Shown here piece after piece: positions 35,362 to 44,825 of a stretch of DNA of 64,000 bases. Within the stretch, counting starts at the first letter, position 1; each line of letters starts with the position of its first letter. The notes below the pieces were generated by a model that was not told the DNA's origin, made no database searches, and saw only the letters and a list, made by a program, of their open reading frames with translations. The DNA comes from Sphaerulina vaccinii. Its lineage: Eukaryota; Ascomycota; Dothideomycetes; Mycosphaerellales; Mycosphaerellaceae. Location of the stretch: positions 1,488,001-1,552,000 of the forward strand of contig JAKUDP010000002.1 of the NCBI GenBank assembly GCA_022570795.1. The letters run 5' to 3'. The position numbers and the translations under genes are program-made.

Positions 35362-37935
35362 ATGGCCTCCAGAATGAAGCGGAAGTTTTCTTTTGACATT
35401 CCCAAGTTGGTGAGTACACGGTCCTTCGATCCAGAGATGTTCCCGCATGGAAGATATGAACTACCGCTGACCATAATGTACATGAAGAAGATCGGCAATC
35501 TCGGTACCATTGGCAATATAGGCCACATAGGCTCGTCCTCGTCGCGGCCTGACACCAGAACATGGAAGGACCAGTATGCATCACCGCCCGACTCGAGACC
35601 GTCGACGCCAAAGAGTGTCCGCCCGCCTATGCCAAACGATATTGAAGCTGAACTCCGAGCCGCCTGTTCTTATATCATTACACACCCAAAGCCGTCTCAT
35701 GAAGTATGGGGCGAGGAAGCCGCGAAGCCTGCGCTTGACTATGCTGCGATCAAGGCAGGAGGAGTAGCAGATGCGGCGCCCGTCTCTGGGATGCCAGTCA
35801 GGACAAGGAGCACACGACACAGAGCCGAGCACTCACGAGAACCGCCCACATCGTCGAGATACGCCTACAAGCCGTACGTGGCCACCGAAGATCTATTCAA
35901 TGGCGAAGGGAACGGTGTTGTACTGCCTGCAGCCAATGCGAGGTCACGCGCAGACGTATTGATGGCTGGAGAGCCAGTCAAAAATGCCAGCTCGCACAAC
36001 CGCCCAAGAGCAGGATCAACAGGCATACTACATGCATCGACCACTCTTACACGGCCCGAGATATCGGAAAGGCCTAGGATATCTCAGAGGTCAGATTCAG
36101 TCGGTACTTCAGGCTCCACGCCACACACAGACTCCACAGACTATCCCTGGTCTGCCTCAACTGGTTTGACATCTGCTGTGAACACTCCTGCACGCTCAAA
36201 GCGCACATCTGGGCAAGCTGTGCCATCGGCACCAGAAGGCGGAAGTGTGCCTAAAGTGGAAGCTGTGAATGCGGAGTGGATGCGGACAGAGCTTGAGAAG
36301 CATAAGAGGGCGATTGAGGACAAGGAACGGCAGAAGGCAGTCGACTCTGCAGGTCCTCCTTCAGCCGCGGCCAACTCGCCTCCTTCATACTCACAAGTGC
36401 CTGCACGAAAGCCAGTGCCGTCACAACCTGGAAGTCGAAAGGCGAGCTACGCCATTTCTCGGCCGCCGACTAGACAGGATGTTCGACCTGGAAGCAGAGA
36501 CCAGCCTCAGCCGGATCGAGGTCGCACGTTTGCTGTCCGAGCTGACTCCCTCCAGCCAGAGACCGAGGTAGACACAAGAGGCAGACTGCCCAAGCGCTCG
36601 AGCAGCCGCCTGGGTAAAGCATCACGGGCTGCAAGTCGTGCTGCAAGTCGGGCCGCCAGTGAGGCAAAAAGCATTACCCAGGATATCCTTGGTCACTATC
36701 TACGCCCAAGTTCTGATCAAGACGCACGAGATCCAATCGAAAGACCTGCGAGTAGAGCTCGCGACATCGCTTTCGGTGTCAAAGACTACTTTCGGCCAGG
36801 GACTGCAACTGGATTTCGTAGCGGGAAACCAAGCGGCGAGTTCACACGCGGGCACGCGAGAGGTCAATCTTTTGGCTCTGTGCAAACGGCCAATTCTGAG
36901 GTCGCTCCCTCGGAACGATCTGCGAACTGGAAGAAGTGGCGACCCCTAAACAAGGCCCATACCAATCTTGTAGATCAAGAGCCGAGCAGATCTGACAGTG
37001 CAGCATCGAAACCGTCTGTAGATCTGAACCGGGAGCTTCCACCTCTTCCTGGATTGGACTCCTGGAAGGACGAAGACCCTGCGCCTGTGCTGGCGCCAGC
37101 ATCAGCGCCAACACCAGCAGCGAAATCCGCAGAGCTCACACAATCAAAGCTCAGGTCGTCGCCGTCGCTGGCATCTGGCCTGACTCCTGCTTTCAACGGC
37201 TTACGAAGAGTCATATCCAGAGCTTCACTGAGAAGCACGCCTTCACCATTCGTGGCGAACAGGGATGAGGTCGTTGCTGCCCGGCTCGGCACGCCCACAC
37301 CACCACGATCGCAGAAGCATTCTGCCGATCTAAGGAGATATGATCACCTGGGTGATCACCCCTTGCCGAGTCCGCCTGTGTTACCAGCGTCAGGAAACTC
37401 TGCGACAAGCTCACCGACTATTGAGCAGAACTTTTCCAGCTTGTCGATGAGTCAAAGTGCTGATAGGCTATCGGCTCACTCGTCAGCACAGAGCAGCACT
37501 CGTGATTATAGCTTTCGATGCGACAGCTCATCCCAATCACAACACGATTCGGAGAAAGGCAAAAGATTTCGCAGACCTCACTTGGCAGACTACAGACGTG
37601 CAGCAGGGCCTCCATTGAGTGGCACCTCGCGCGTGCGGGGTCGTACTGGCCAACGACCCGCAGGTACTACTGCTAGCACACCATACGGACACTCTCGTGA
37701 CAACAGTGATAGATCACATGCTGCCTCAAGTTACCCTCGATCAACTGACCCTCGGTATGACCACTCAATCGAGATAGAACAGTCCGAGGACAAGGAGAAG
37801 AAGAGACATTGGTGGCAGAGTAAGGAGAAAGATAAACGTAAACCTAACTGGATGGATCAGGTTGCACAATCTGGCGCCAGGAATGGCGTACTGGTCTCGG
37901 ACAGCGTTGCAGGAGCACCGGTTGCACGATTCTAG
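35362..37935 (+). CDS. large disordered Ser/Arg/Pro-rich protein, unknown
   Basis: 857 aa from the ATG at 35362 (the frame starts earlier only with GTG). Nearly the whole protein is low in hydrophobic residues and rich in Ser, Pro, Arg and Ala, including four AASRAASR-type repeats around residue 425. Blocks that look conserved include DIEAELRAACSYIITHPKPS (about residues 95-115), DILGHYLRPSS, and DLNRELPPLPGLDSWK in the C-terminal third, a block I have seen in uncharacterised proteins of filamentous ascomycetes. No TM or signal peptide. Probably a cytoplasmic scaffold or regulatory protein with many phosphosites; function unknown. A GTGAGT at about 35411 could be a donor, but the frame is open without it. 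Confidence 0.75.
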   Translation: MASRMKRKFSFDIPKLVSTRSFDPEMFPHGRYELPLTIMYMKKIGNLGTIGNIGHIGSSSSRPDTRTWKDQYASPPDSRPSTPKSVRPPMPNDIEAELRAACSYIITHPKPSHEVWGEEAAKPALDYAAIKAGGVADAAPVSGMPVRTRSTRHRAEHSREPPTSSRYAYKPYVATEDLFNGEGNGVVLPAANARSRADVLMAGEPVKNASSHNRPRAGSTGILHASTTLTRPEISERPRISQRSDSVGTSGSTPHTDSTDYPWSASTGLTSAVNTPARSKRTSGQAVPSAPEGGSVPKVEAVNAEWMRTELEKHKRAIEDKERQKAVDSAGPPSAAANSPPSYSQVPARKPVPSQPGSRKASYAISRPPTRQDVRPGSRDQPQPDRGRTFAVRADSLQPETEVDTRGRLPKRSSSRLGKASRAASRAASRAASEAKSITQDILGHYLRPSSDQDARDPIERPASRARDIAFGVKDYFRPGTATGFRSGKPSGEFTRGHARGQSFGSVQTANSEVAPSERSANWKKWRPLNKAHTNLVDQEPSRSDSAASKPSVDLNRELPPLPGLDSWKDEDPAPVLAPASAPTPAAKSAELTQSKLRSSPSLASGLTPAFNGLRRVISRASLRSTPSPFVANRDEVVAARLGTPTPPRSQKHSADLRRYDHLGDHPLPSPPVLPASGNSATSSPTIEQNFSSLSMSQSADRLSAHSSAQSSTRDYSFRCDSSSQSQHDSEKGKRFRRPHLADYRRAAGPPLSGTSRVRGRTGQRPAGTTASTPYGHSRDNSDRSHAASSYPRSTDPRYDHSIEIEQSEDKEKKRHWWQSKEKDKRKPNWMDQVAQSGARNGVLVSDSVAGAPVARF

Positions 37936-38905
37936 CAGCGTCGCGCCCGACGCTGTTTCAGCACGCTTGACATGAGGTTTCATTACGGCGCCAAGATTAT
38001 CTGAGGACATGGAATCGGATTATGGCTTGGACATCACGACCTTCGTTGTGATACTGATCTCACGAGAAACGACACATTTGACGACGAAAAGTCGTCTCAC
38101 CGCCTCTGCTGGAGCTAGTGAAAGAGCTCTTTGGGTAGCTGCGATTGGGACATGGATGATGAGCATAGCGTCGTCGACTGGGCTTTCGTTTTGTGCTTTT
38201 CAGAGATACCACTACACTCGCTCGATGGCGGGAATTCTTGTTAATGTGTTAAACTACTTATGGTGGGCATACCATACTTGATCTGGGCTGGCAGCAGGTT
38301 ATAGTCGGAAATCATTGCCTCTCCAACTTCATTCTCTTGTTGACATACACATATGCTGATATGGAGATAGACATGCACTGTGCAGCCTGAGCTGAATCTC
38401 ACATGCCGACTTAGCAGATCGAGATGTACAGGATCAGGCCGAATCGGCAGTACTGGCTTCACTTCATTTCGCATCGAAGTCTGACAATAGCTTGTAGTGG
38501 TTGATGCCCACCAGTTTGCTATTGTAATATCCACCGAGTCTTTCTTGACAATGACAATGACAGGTACCACCTTATTCGAACCTCCCTCGGCACCTTCCTC
38601 GACACTGTCGCAGCACTCCTGCCAGATTCACATGACTACGCCCGAAGTCATGACTTCCTGTCGAGCACACGACTTTTCACTGCACCATGGCTGTATCGTA
38701 GTGAACACCAAACCAATGACCAATTCAACGACAATATCCACAGACTTCCAGACGGCGCTGATAACGCCTCCATCACTTGTTTGCAGCTCAATGCGAACAG
38801 AAAACTCAAAAGGACCCACCACTACCACGCCTCATCACGTTCCTACACCTCGACCTCCTGGTCAAGACGAGACGGAAGTGGGATTTGACACTTAAACTTT
38901 CCGAA
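37936..38905. other. intergenic, no gene seen
   Basis: About 970 bp between two co-oriented genes. Frames of 90-132 codons (38009..38281, 38497..38895) overlap antisense frames and lack domain character. Confidence 0.45.
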
Positions 38906-39751
38906 ATGTGCCAGATACGCACAATCAGCTATGCCTGCGAGCACACCTGCTCCTTCCGACTCAGCAAGTGCAGAGGAACTCGAACTCACGTCAAACTGAA
39001 GTCTCGCGAACTAGTGGCGTCTTGTGCTGGCTATGCAGACTTCTACTGTTATAGTACGCAAGAATGTGGCTTCTGTACCAAGGCCAAAGTTGAACAACAG
39101 CTCGACGAGAAGATTGCTGCTTTGTCGCTCAAAACGACTAGCGATGACTGGACAGCTGAAGAAGAGCCTGAATCGGACGAACTCATAGCAGCAAGAGAGG
39201 CATATGACCAGAGGCTATACGAGCTCAACAAGAACATCCCGAATGGCAGGTCCAAGATGACCAAGAGGCCCACCAAGAGCTTAGTGGGGACTAAGACTGT
39301 ACGTCGCGAAAGTAAGCTCAAGTTCGAGGTGTTTCCAGAGGATGTGGTCGTCAGCGGTGTTGCAGCCGGGACCCAGACAACTTGGGACTGGTACGATCAA
39401 AGTTGGAACGACTTCACTGGCGGTTGGAAGAGTCTCGAGGAAGAGCTCGCTGAAGACGTGGAAGCACAAGCAGATGCTTGTGTACTACCTCCAGCAAGCT
39501 ACGATTTCTGCGATGTACAGCAAAGACTCGACGAAGAGCATCGGAACGCCACCGAAGTAGTTGAGACTGCGAAAGCTGGCAGGCTTCCAGAACCTACAGC
39601 GGAGAGTCAGCGAGTTCGCTCCCACTCAGGCACATTGAAGACACTCCGCGATACTGGAAGCAGGATTGACGAGAAAGTGGAGCCGACAGACGATGCTATT
39701 GGAATGCATAACACTTTTGGAGTACTGGAGTCTATGCTCGCAGTGCGTTAG
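38906..39751 (+). CDS. hypothetical protein with Cys-rich N-terminus
   Basis: 281 aa from the ATG at 38906. The first 60 residues hold eight Cys/His-type residues in a pattern MCQI...CEHTC...SKC...SCAGYADFYC...CGFC, suggesting a small metal-binding or disulfide module. The rest is acidic and helical (SKMTKRPTKS, EEELAEDVEAQADAC) with no TM. Similar short proteins beginning MCQI with an early C-x-H pattern are frequent in fungal genomes and uncharacterised. An upstream frame open to 38777 is not protein-like, so the Cys-rich ATG was chosen. Confidence 0.65.
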   Translation: MCQIRTISYACEHTCSFRLSKCRGTRTHVKLKSRELVASCAGYADFYCYSTQECGFCTKAKVEQQLDEKIAALSLKTTSDDWTAEEEPESDELIAAREAYDQRLYELNKNIPNGRSKMTKRPTKSLVGTKTVRRESKLKFEVFPEDVVVSGVAAGTQTTWDWYDQSWNDFTGGWKSLEEELAEDVEAQADACVLPPASYDFCDVQQRLDEEHRNATEVVETAKAGRLPEPTAESQRVRSHSGTLKTLRDTGSRIDEKVEPTDDAIGMHNTFGVLESMLAVR

Positions 39752-40101
39752 TCGAGGCCTTATTGCTTGTAGCTGGTTCTATACAATGAAGAATGTTCTC
39801 AATGAGCCAGTCTGCCTCACAACGACTGACAGGCGAGCAGCGATGTAAAGTTCAAGAAATCAACGTGCATATATCGTCTATCATTGTTTGTATACCATAC
39901 ATTAAACCAATACTAATCCTCGACTTTGCTTTTTCACGCTGGTTCAACAGCCGCCTTGATATATTACTTCTACTTGCGCTCAGTCATGCCTTCTGTCCTC
40001 CCTCTTACTATCGTTTCCATTCTCAGCCCGATAGCTGTGGTTAGTGAGGCCTGAAGGGACTAAACTCATTCCAATAGTCTTCTAGGACCAACCACGATGG
40101 A
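39752..40101. other. intergenic, convergent 3' ends
   Basis: About 350 bp, A/T-richer than its surroundings, presumably 3' UTRs of two convergent genes. Confidence 0.45.
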
Positions 40102-40827
40102 TTAATTCTCATAGCCCGAGTATGTGGTCGTGAGTGGCTGATATGCGGCAGTCGTATGTGGGCTTGGCTTGGTGTAGTGGACAGAGGTCGACTTCTTGGA
40201 GGATGGTTTACCATGGTGAGTGCTTGTTGAACCGTGCGCCTTAGTGGACGAGTGGGAGGTGGAAGGAGTAGCATAGGCAGCAGTGGATGGAGAGTCATGA
40301 TGCTGGGTCACTGGAGTACACGTCCTGAGACCGAAAATGTTATTCCTGCACCGGGTCGAGGTGTGAGCCGACGTGGTTGGGTAAACATTGTCGCTGGAAG
40401 AAGTGGTCTTGTGCTTGCGAGTACGTGTCTTGTGGGATCTCGTCTTGTGGGATCTCGTCTTGTAGGTGCGCGTCTTGTGGGTGCGAGTCTTGGAGGTATA
40501 CGTATCGTGGGTCTGCGGGTAGTAGGTTGCAATGCTCTTGGTCGACACAGTGGTAGGGTGGGACTTCGACTTCGACTTCGACTTGGAGGATGAACTCGAA
40601 ATGTATACCACCGATGTCTCATGCGGATAGACTGGATCGAGGGGGGCCGAGCTCGTCTTAGGTCCGTACGTGGAAGGGCCAGGTGGGTAAAGAGGACTGT
40701 GATCTGCTGTAGTCACACTGGTGTGCTTGTTCTTGGTGCGATAGAGGTCTTCTAGGTCCTGGGGTACACTCTTAGCCAGAACAGTGCTGCAGAGAGCGGA
40801 GACCACGAGGGTCTTGAGGTGAAACAT
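40102..40827 (-). CDS. secreted Lys/Ser/Thr/His-rich repeat protein
   Basis: Intronless, 241 aa, ATG at 40827. A clear signal peptide (MFHLKTLVVSALCSTVLA) is followed by about 220 residues almost devoid of hydrophobic core, rich in Ser, Thr, Lys, His and Tyr. Two tandem motifs are visible: SKSKSKSK (about residue 80) and a five-residue array of the form K-T-R-[S/T]-[H/Y/K] near residues 115-140, mirrored by a degenerate 15-bp DNA repeat at 40425-40500. Only two Cys. This could be a cell-wall-associated, O-mannosylated protein or a secreted effector candidate. No GPI site is evident (it ends TYSGYEN). Confidence 0.75.
   Translation of the reverse strand: MFHLKTLVVSALCSTVLAKSVPQDLEDLYRTKNKHTSVTTADHSPLYPPGPSTYGPKTSSAPLDPVYPHETSVVYISSSSSKSKSKSKSHPTTVSTKSIATYYPQTHDTYTSKTRTHKTRTYKTRSHKTRSHKTRTRKHKTTSSSDNVYPTTSAHTSTRCRNNIFGLRTCTPVTQHHDSPSTAAYATPSTSHSSTKAHGSTSTHHGKPSSKKSTSVHYTKPSPHTTAAYQPLTTTYSGYEN
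40425..40500. repeat. degenerate 15-bp tandem repeat in secreted protein gene
   Basis: About five units related to GTCTTGTGGGATCTC on the plus strand. On the minus strand they encode the K-T-R-x-x peptide repeat. Period 15 keeps the frame. Confidence 0.7.
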
Positions 40828-41775
40828 TCTTGCGAGTGTTCGGTGAGAGTAATGGAATGCTTGTAGTCGAAGGGAATGAGGAGGAGAAGGAGAAACAGAT
40901 CAGCGCGAATGCCCTTATATGAGACGTCGCTTCTCTCAGGTCTGTTTGCCAGTTGGCATGAGAAGCACACTCTTACCTCGTTCCCAAGGTCTGAGGCGGA
41001 TGGTGACACCAACTGCTATCCATTAGCATTGGGAACATTGACATACAGACGACGCCTCAATCGACCAATGCTGATCTGGTCACAGATCAGAGCTGCGCGA
41101 CTGGACAGGTGGAATAATCGCATGATGTGGAAACTTGGGAGAAGTGAAGATGTCCTGGTTCTCAACACATTCGAGCGATTGGGTCGCTGCAACCAGTCCT
41201 GCGAGGTGATGGCGGCCAACAAGAAGCATGCCGATACAGATTGAACAGTATGGAAACATGATCGAAGCGAAGCTCCGACGTCTCGAATGCCATCAAGCTG
41301 CCATTGGCTGGAGTCCGTCCCGAACCGTGGAAAGGACAATATTGAATACCAACCGATCGTGCCTGGGTAAGGTAAGTTTGAAGACATTGGCTGGTCAGAG
41401 GCCGACCCACGTTTTGAAAACAAGGTTGCGGGTCTTCGATCTGAAGGCGGCCGAATATCTGTCCCCGAGCTTGATATTTCGGTGGTACATGCTTGCGCAT
41501 ACTGAGAACTGGTCCGATGCGCTCAGTCGATCGAGCGCTCGCCGTCCGTGTCTGATGCAGGTGCTTCTTTCTGTGGCGCAAACATGACCGCAGAAGCTGG
41601 TTCAGCTAGCTGTAATTTACACTTATGCCATATATCATTATCTCGTGTATGTCATAACTTTCATCCGTGGGCTCACTCGCTGATTGAGCTGCAGCTTCTA
41701 CCTCTATTCGAGCCTGTTACCATTGCCAGTAAAGTACGAGCTTTGTCCACCATTCCGATCAGAACTGCCAACAGA
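40828..41775. other. intergenic, no gene seen
   Basis: About 950 bp between the secreted protein promoter and the CSN6 3' region. Overlapping 110-140 codon frames on both strands (41016..41587) lack any domain; not called. Confidence 0.4.
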
Positions 41776-42165
41776 TCAAGCAGGACGAAAGTTTGGAGGA
41801 TTGCCTGTCCCGTTCCCTTGGTGCTTTCTAGGATTGTGGTTCTGCCTGCCAGTGACTCCAGTGTCACTTTCTCTGGGGGCACCGGGAGCACCAAGGCCGA
41901 GTCCAGGCAGATAATCGTTCCCAGACATCGACTGGTAGCTCAAGGGAGGCTGCTGTGGAGAGTTGGGAGGCTGCTGTGGAAAGTTGCTCCCGGACATCGA
42001 CTGGTTGTTCGACGGGGGCTGCTGTAGATTGACATTTCCAAAGCTCGACTGGTTGTTCGACGAAGGCTGCTTTCGATGATGGTTCCCAGATCTCGACTGG
42101 TTGTTCGCCGAAAGCTGCTGTTGATAACTGTTCCCATACCTCGACTGATTGTTCGACGGAAGCTG
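41776..42165 (-). other. in-frame Q/N/P/S-rich extension after the CSN6 stop
   Basis: Directly after the CSN6 TAG (42166-42168) the same frame stays open for 129 codons, to a TGA at 41776-41778. The reading is a repeat of the form QQ-P/L-x-S-x-NNQS-x-x-GN, about 16-17 residues long and four to five times, then a Gly/Pro-rich end. Composition continues the Gly/Asn-rich C-terminus of CSN6. At the TAG position the repeat pattern would predict a Gln (CAG). It may be translated by readthrough, be a lost C-terminus, or be untranslated 3' sequence; it is not counted as part of the CDS. Confidence 0.6.
41925..42165. repeat. imperfect tandem repeat of about 48-51 bp
   Basis: Four to five copies with a core like CGACTGGTTGTTCGACG followed by GCTGCT, spaced about 48-51 bp apart. 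Spacing in multiples of three keeps the minus-strand frame open. Confidence 0.75.
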
Positions 42166-43380
42166 CTAGTTTCCGCCGGGACCGCCGCTGTTGTTGAACA
42201 TGTTATCTTCGCCAAATCCACCGCGAGCCCTATTACCACCCTGGAATTGACCACGCTCCTTGTTCTGCTTCTCCTTCTGCAATACAGCGAGCTTCTCACC
42301 GATACCCTGTGCTTCAGCCACTGAACGCGTAAGGCTGGCGAGAAGTGATGTGAGGTGAACATCCTGTCGTTCCTTTTCACTGGCTTGCTGTAGTGGGTTT
42401 GCTGTGCTCGGTGCGTCTAGGCTCTGCTGGGTTTGAGGAGGCGTGAGAAGTGGTAGGCGCGAGAGCACAGAGCTGACGCTGCGTAAAAGCTGGTAATTTG
42501 TGCCGTCCGCTGGCGGAACTGTCGATGAAGCGTCGGTGAGGTAGCTCTGCGGCTGGTCGGTCAGATAGGTCCGTAGGAGAGTTATGCGCTCGTTCAACAT
42601 CTTGATGGCATTGACTTTGGCCTGAAGAGACGATATGAGCTCATCGTCTTCCACTGATAGCACACCTGAGGATGTGCCGTTAGCCTCCCCGTCTTCGTCC
42701 TTGGCCTTGCCTTTGCCCTTTCCCTTGCCTTTGGTATCTTTAGAAGCGCTCGCAGTCGATTCTGCACCTGCCTTTGCAACAGCAGTGGCACTACCACCGC
42801 CCTTCGCGACAAAGTCCACACCTATCCGCTCAGCATCGTTTGTCTCGACATCGTACGCCAGCTCTCTGAATCTGATGTTGTTCTCCGTCTCCTCCACTGC
42901 CTCATACAAGCTGATGGGGAGTTTCCCACCCTGTAGGCTGTCGACCATCTCAGGATGAAAGAGCAGTAGCATAATGTTGTCTGAACCTGTGATGCTCTTC
43001 ACCTGCGCCAAGAGTGGCAGATGTGCTGGTTGAGGGCCTTCTACTGGACCTAGCATGAAGAGAGCCACCAGATCGAGTGCGGGCTCCTTGTGCACTTCCT
43101 TGTACATTTCCAGGCGAGTATTGAACCAGTTGGCATCCAGCTGCACAGCAGACGAAGCATCGGCGGCGAGCTTGCATTCGTAGGCAATTTCGAGGGTGTA
43201 GTTGCGGCCATTCTGCTGTCCGATGATGGCTCCGATGGCGGGACCTTCTTGCTGGCGGATGCAGTGTCGAGTGATGTAGTCGGAGATGGTGAGTAGCACG
43301 AGAGGATGCAGCTGCACGTTCAGCGATGTGTCTGGTCGGCCGGGAATGACCAGCGGGTTGGCTGTGTCTTTCGCCGCCAT
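42166..43380 (-). CDS. CSN6: COP9 signalosome subunit 6 (MPN- protein)
   Basis: Intronless, 404 aa, ATG at 43380. The MPN fold covers roughly residues 20-155 (NVQLHPLVLLTISDYITRH, GPAIGAIIGQQNGRNYTLEI, LVALFMLGPVEG) and lacks the HxH metal-binding motif, as expected for the non-catalytic CSN6/Rpn8 class. NIRFRELAYDVETNDAERIG after the MPN domain is the CSN6-type linker, followed by the C-terminal helical region (LQAKVNAIKMLNERITLL). A Gly/Ala/Lys-rich insertion (KDTKGKGKGKGKAKDEDG) breaks the two. In the signalosome CSN6 pairs with CSN5 for cullin deneddylation; in filamentous fungi the complex governs development and secondary metabolism. The end (NNSGGPGGN then TAG) is followed by an unusual open extension described separately. 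Confidence 0.9.
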   Translation of the reverse strand: MAAKDTANPLVIPGRPDTSLNVQLHPLVLLTISDYITRHCIRQQEGPAIGAIIGQQNGRNYTLEIAYECKLAADASSAVQLDANWFNTRLEMYKEVHKEPALDLVALFMLGPVEGPQPAHLPLLAQVKSITGSDNIMLLLFHPEMVDSLQGGKLPISLYEAVEETENNIRFRELAYDVETNDAERIGVDFVAKGGGSATAVAKAGAESTASASKDTKGKGKGKGKAKDEDGEANGTSSGVLSVEDDELISSLQAKVNAIKMLNERITLLRTYLTDQPQSYLTDASSTVPPADGTNYQLLRSVSSVLSRLPLLTPPQTQQSLDAPSTANPLQQASEKERQDVHLTSLLASLTRSVAEAQGIGEKLAVLQKEKQNKERGQFQGGNRARGGFGEDNMFNNSGGPGGN

Positions 43381-43950
43381 GTCGTGCTTGAAGTCGGGTC
43401 GGGTGGTGTTGTTGTCGATGAGAGAGCTGTTGGAGGCAACAGAAGCTCGTTTGGTGGAGCTTGACGAGCTTGACGAGCCAAGAAATTCAACGCGAAAGTG
43501 ACACGACCATCTTCTTCTACTGTTCGAAAGTGATATATTACATGACCAAGTCTTCTTGTTGTCGTCGATTCTATCAAATCTTGTACATGTACCTTGTCAC
43601 TACGAGTGATGATGACGGTGACGTTCGTGTCGAGTGCTGCGAGAAGTATACAATTTTCTTTGTCGGAGTCCACTGTCCTTTGTCCCAATCGTCATCTGTT
43701 ATTCAACAAAGGTATTGTGTGTAATGCATTATACATATACACGCCAGCTATGGCAGCATACAGGACTATTCACTGTTCAGCATTCCGTCTATCCACTATA
43801 CTCAAGGCTGGTCCTTTTCTACCCAGAATCCTTCACTCTTTGAACCATCAACTGCTGGCAGTCCCAACAACTACGCCATCCTTCTGACAGCTTCGTAGCT
43901 CCTGTCCTGACTACCTTACTGAACCGCCACCGTGATAGAAGCAAACGAGA
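43381..43950. other. divergent promoter region, CSN6 / basic protein
   Basis: About 570 bp. Short frames only; no specific element recognised. Confidence 0.4.
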
Positions 43951-44601
43951 ATGGCTACTCCAATCGATGGGACATACACCTCCAAACGCGCCCATCGCTC
44001 CGCCATCTTGCCCACCAGCTCTCATCGCGATGGTGGCGCATTTGAGCTCGAAGCCTTACGTCGACATACTCATGGTGGTCGCATCAAGCACCCTCACTGT
44101 CTGACCCCAGGTCCTGCCCATCGATGCCCTCGGCCGAAAACAAGCCAAACGTCCCAGGTCGAAGCTATTCATGCGCCTCGCAAAGATCCAGTGCCAGCCG
44201 TGATACATGCCGAGAGGATATCGAAAGCCACAAGAGACACGCCCGTGCACGCTACTCAGTCGAAGCCACCAGCCCACAACATTCGCCCGAGACCTGAACG
44301 GAATGCGGCAGTACCAGAGAAACCCCTCCCACTGCCACCGGCATCTCACACACGTGGAAGGCCTGCCCACAACATTCGACCCCGACCTCTGCCTTTGCAT
44401 CTGAAAATCCACGATGAAGCTGATGTCGTTCGTCCTACCACCCCGGCTGTCACTGTCGTCATGAATCCAAATCGAATGTCCTCGCTTCCGCGATCGCAGT
44501 CGAGAGCCAAGTTTGCATGCGTGAATCGGAAGGGCCAGAAGCTGTTCGATAGGATGAAAAGATACATTCGTCGGAGTTATCGCGAGCTGGGAAGTCTTTG
44601 A
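43951..44601 (+). CDS. basic hypothetical protein with repeated NIRPRP motif
   Basis: 216 aa from the ATG at 43951. Highly basic, rich in Pro, His and Arg, and without hydrophobic segments. The eight-residue motif AHNIRPRP occurs twice (about residues 107 and 137) flanking a Pro/Leu-rich block (EKPLPLPPAS) that could bind an SH3 domain. The C-terminus (KLFDRMKRYIRRSYRELGSL) is an amphipathic basic helix. No family recognised; coding status rests on the long ATG-started frame, the motif duplication and the absence of a better antisense frame. Confidence 0.55.
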   Translation: MATPIDGTYTSKRAHRSAILPTSSHRDGGAFELEALRRHTHGGRIKHPHCLTPGPAHRCPRPKTSQTSQVEAIHAPRKDPVPAVIHAERISKATRDTPVHATQSKPPAHNIRPRPERNAAVPEKPLPLPPASHTRGRPAHNIRPRPLPLHLKIHDEADVVRPTTPAVTVVMNPNRMSSLPRSQSRAKFACVNRKGQKLFDRMKRYIRRSYRELGSL

Positions 44602-44825
44602 ACCAATGTTGGCGCGGTTGCGACTTGATAGTGCTCGGATTAGTGGCGGGAGTTGTGCTCGTTCTGTTAGCTTGATATCGACAGGAATGCTTGGGATGTA
44701 TTGCCATTCGCTTTGGGCCTGGACCTGGGAAGTGTGATCTTGTTATGTATGGGCTGGTCCCAAGGCTGGAGTTCTTGGATTACAATCTATTTTACAAGTT
44801 TAGCAGATCGTACATAGCAATGCTT

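Noticed and set aside
38009..38281. 90-codon plus-strand ORF with some hydrophobic stretches
   Set aside because: Lies in the 3' flank of the disordered protein gene, with no family likeness; antisense frames are equally open.
41940..42380. 146-codon minus-strand frame with SFRRTTSRDLGT-like repeats overlapping the CSN6 end
   Set aside because: It is a different frame of the same tandem repeat and overlaps the CSN6 coding sequence; the Q/N-rich frame continuous with CSN6 is the more meaningful reading.
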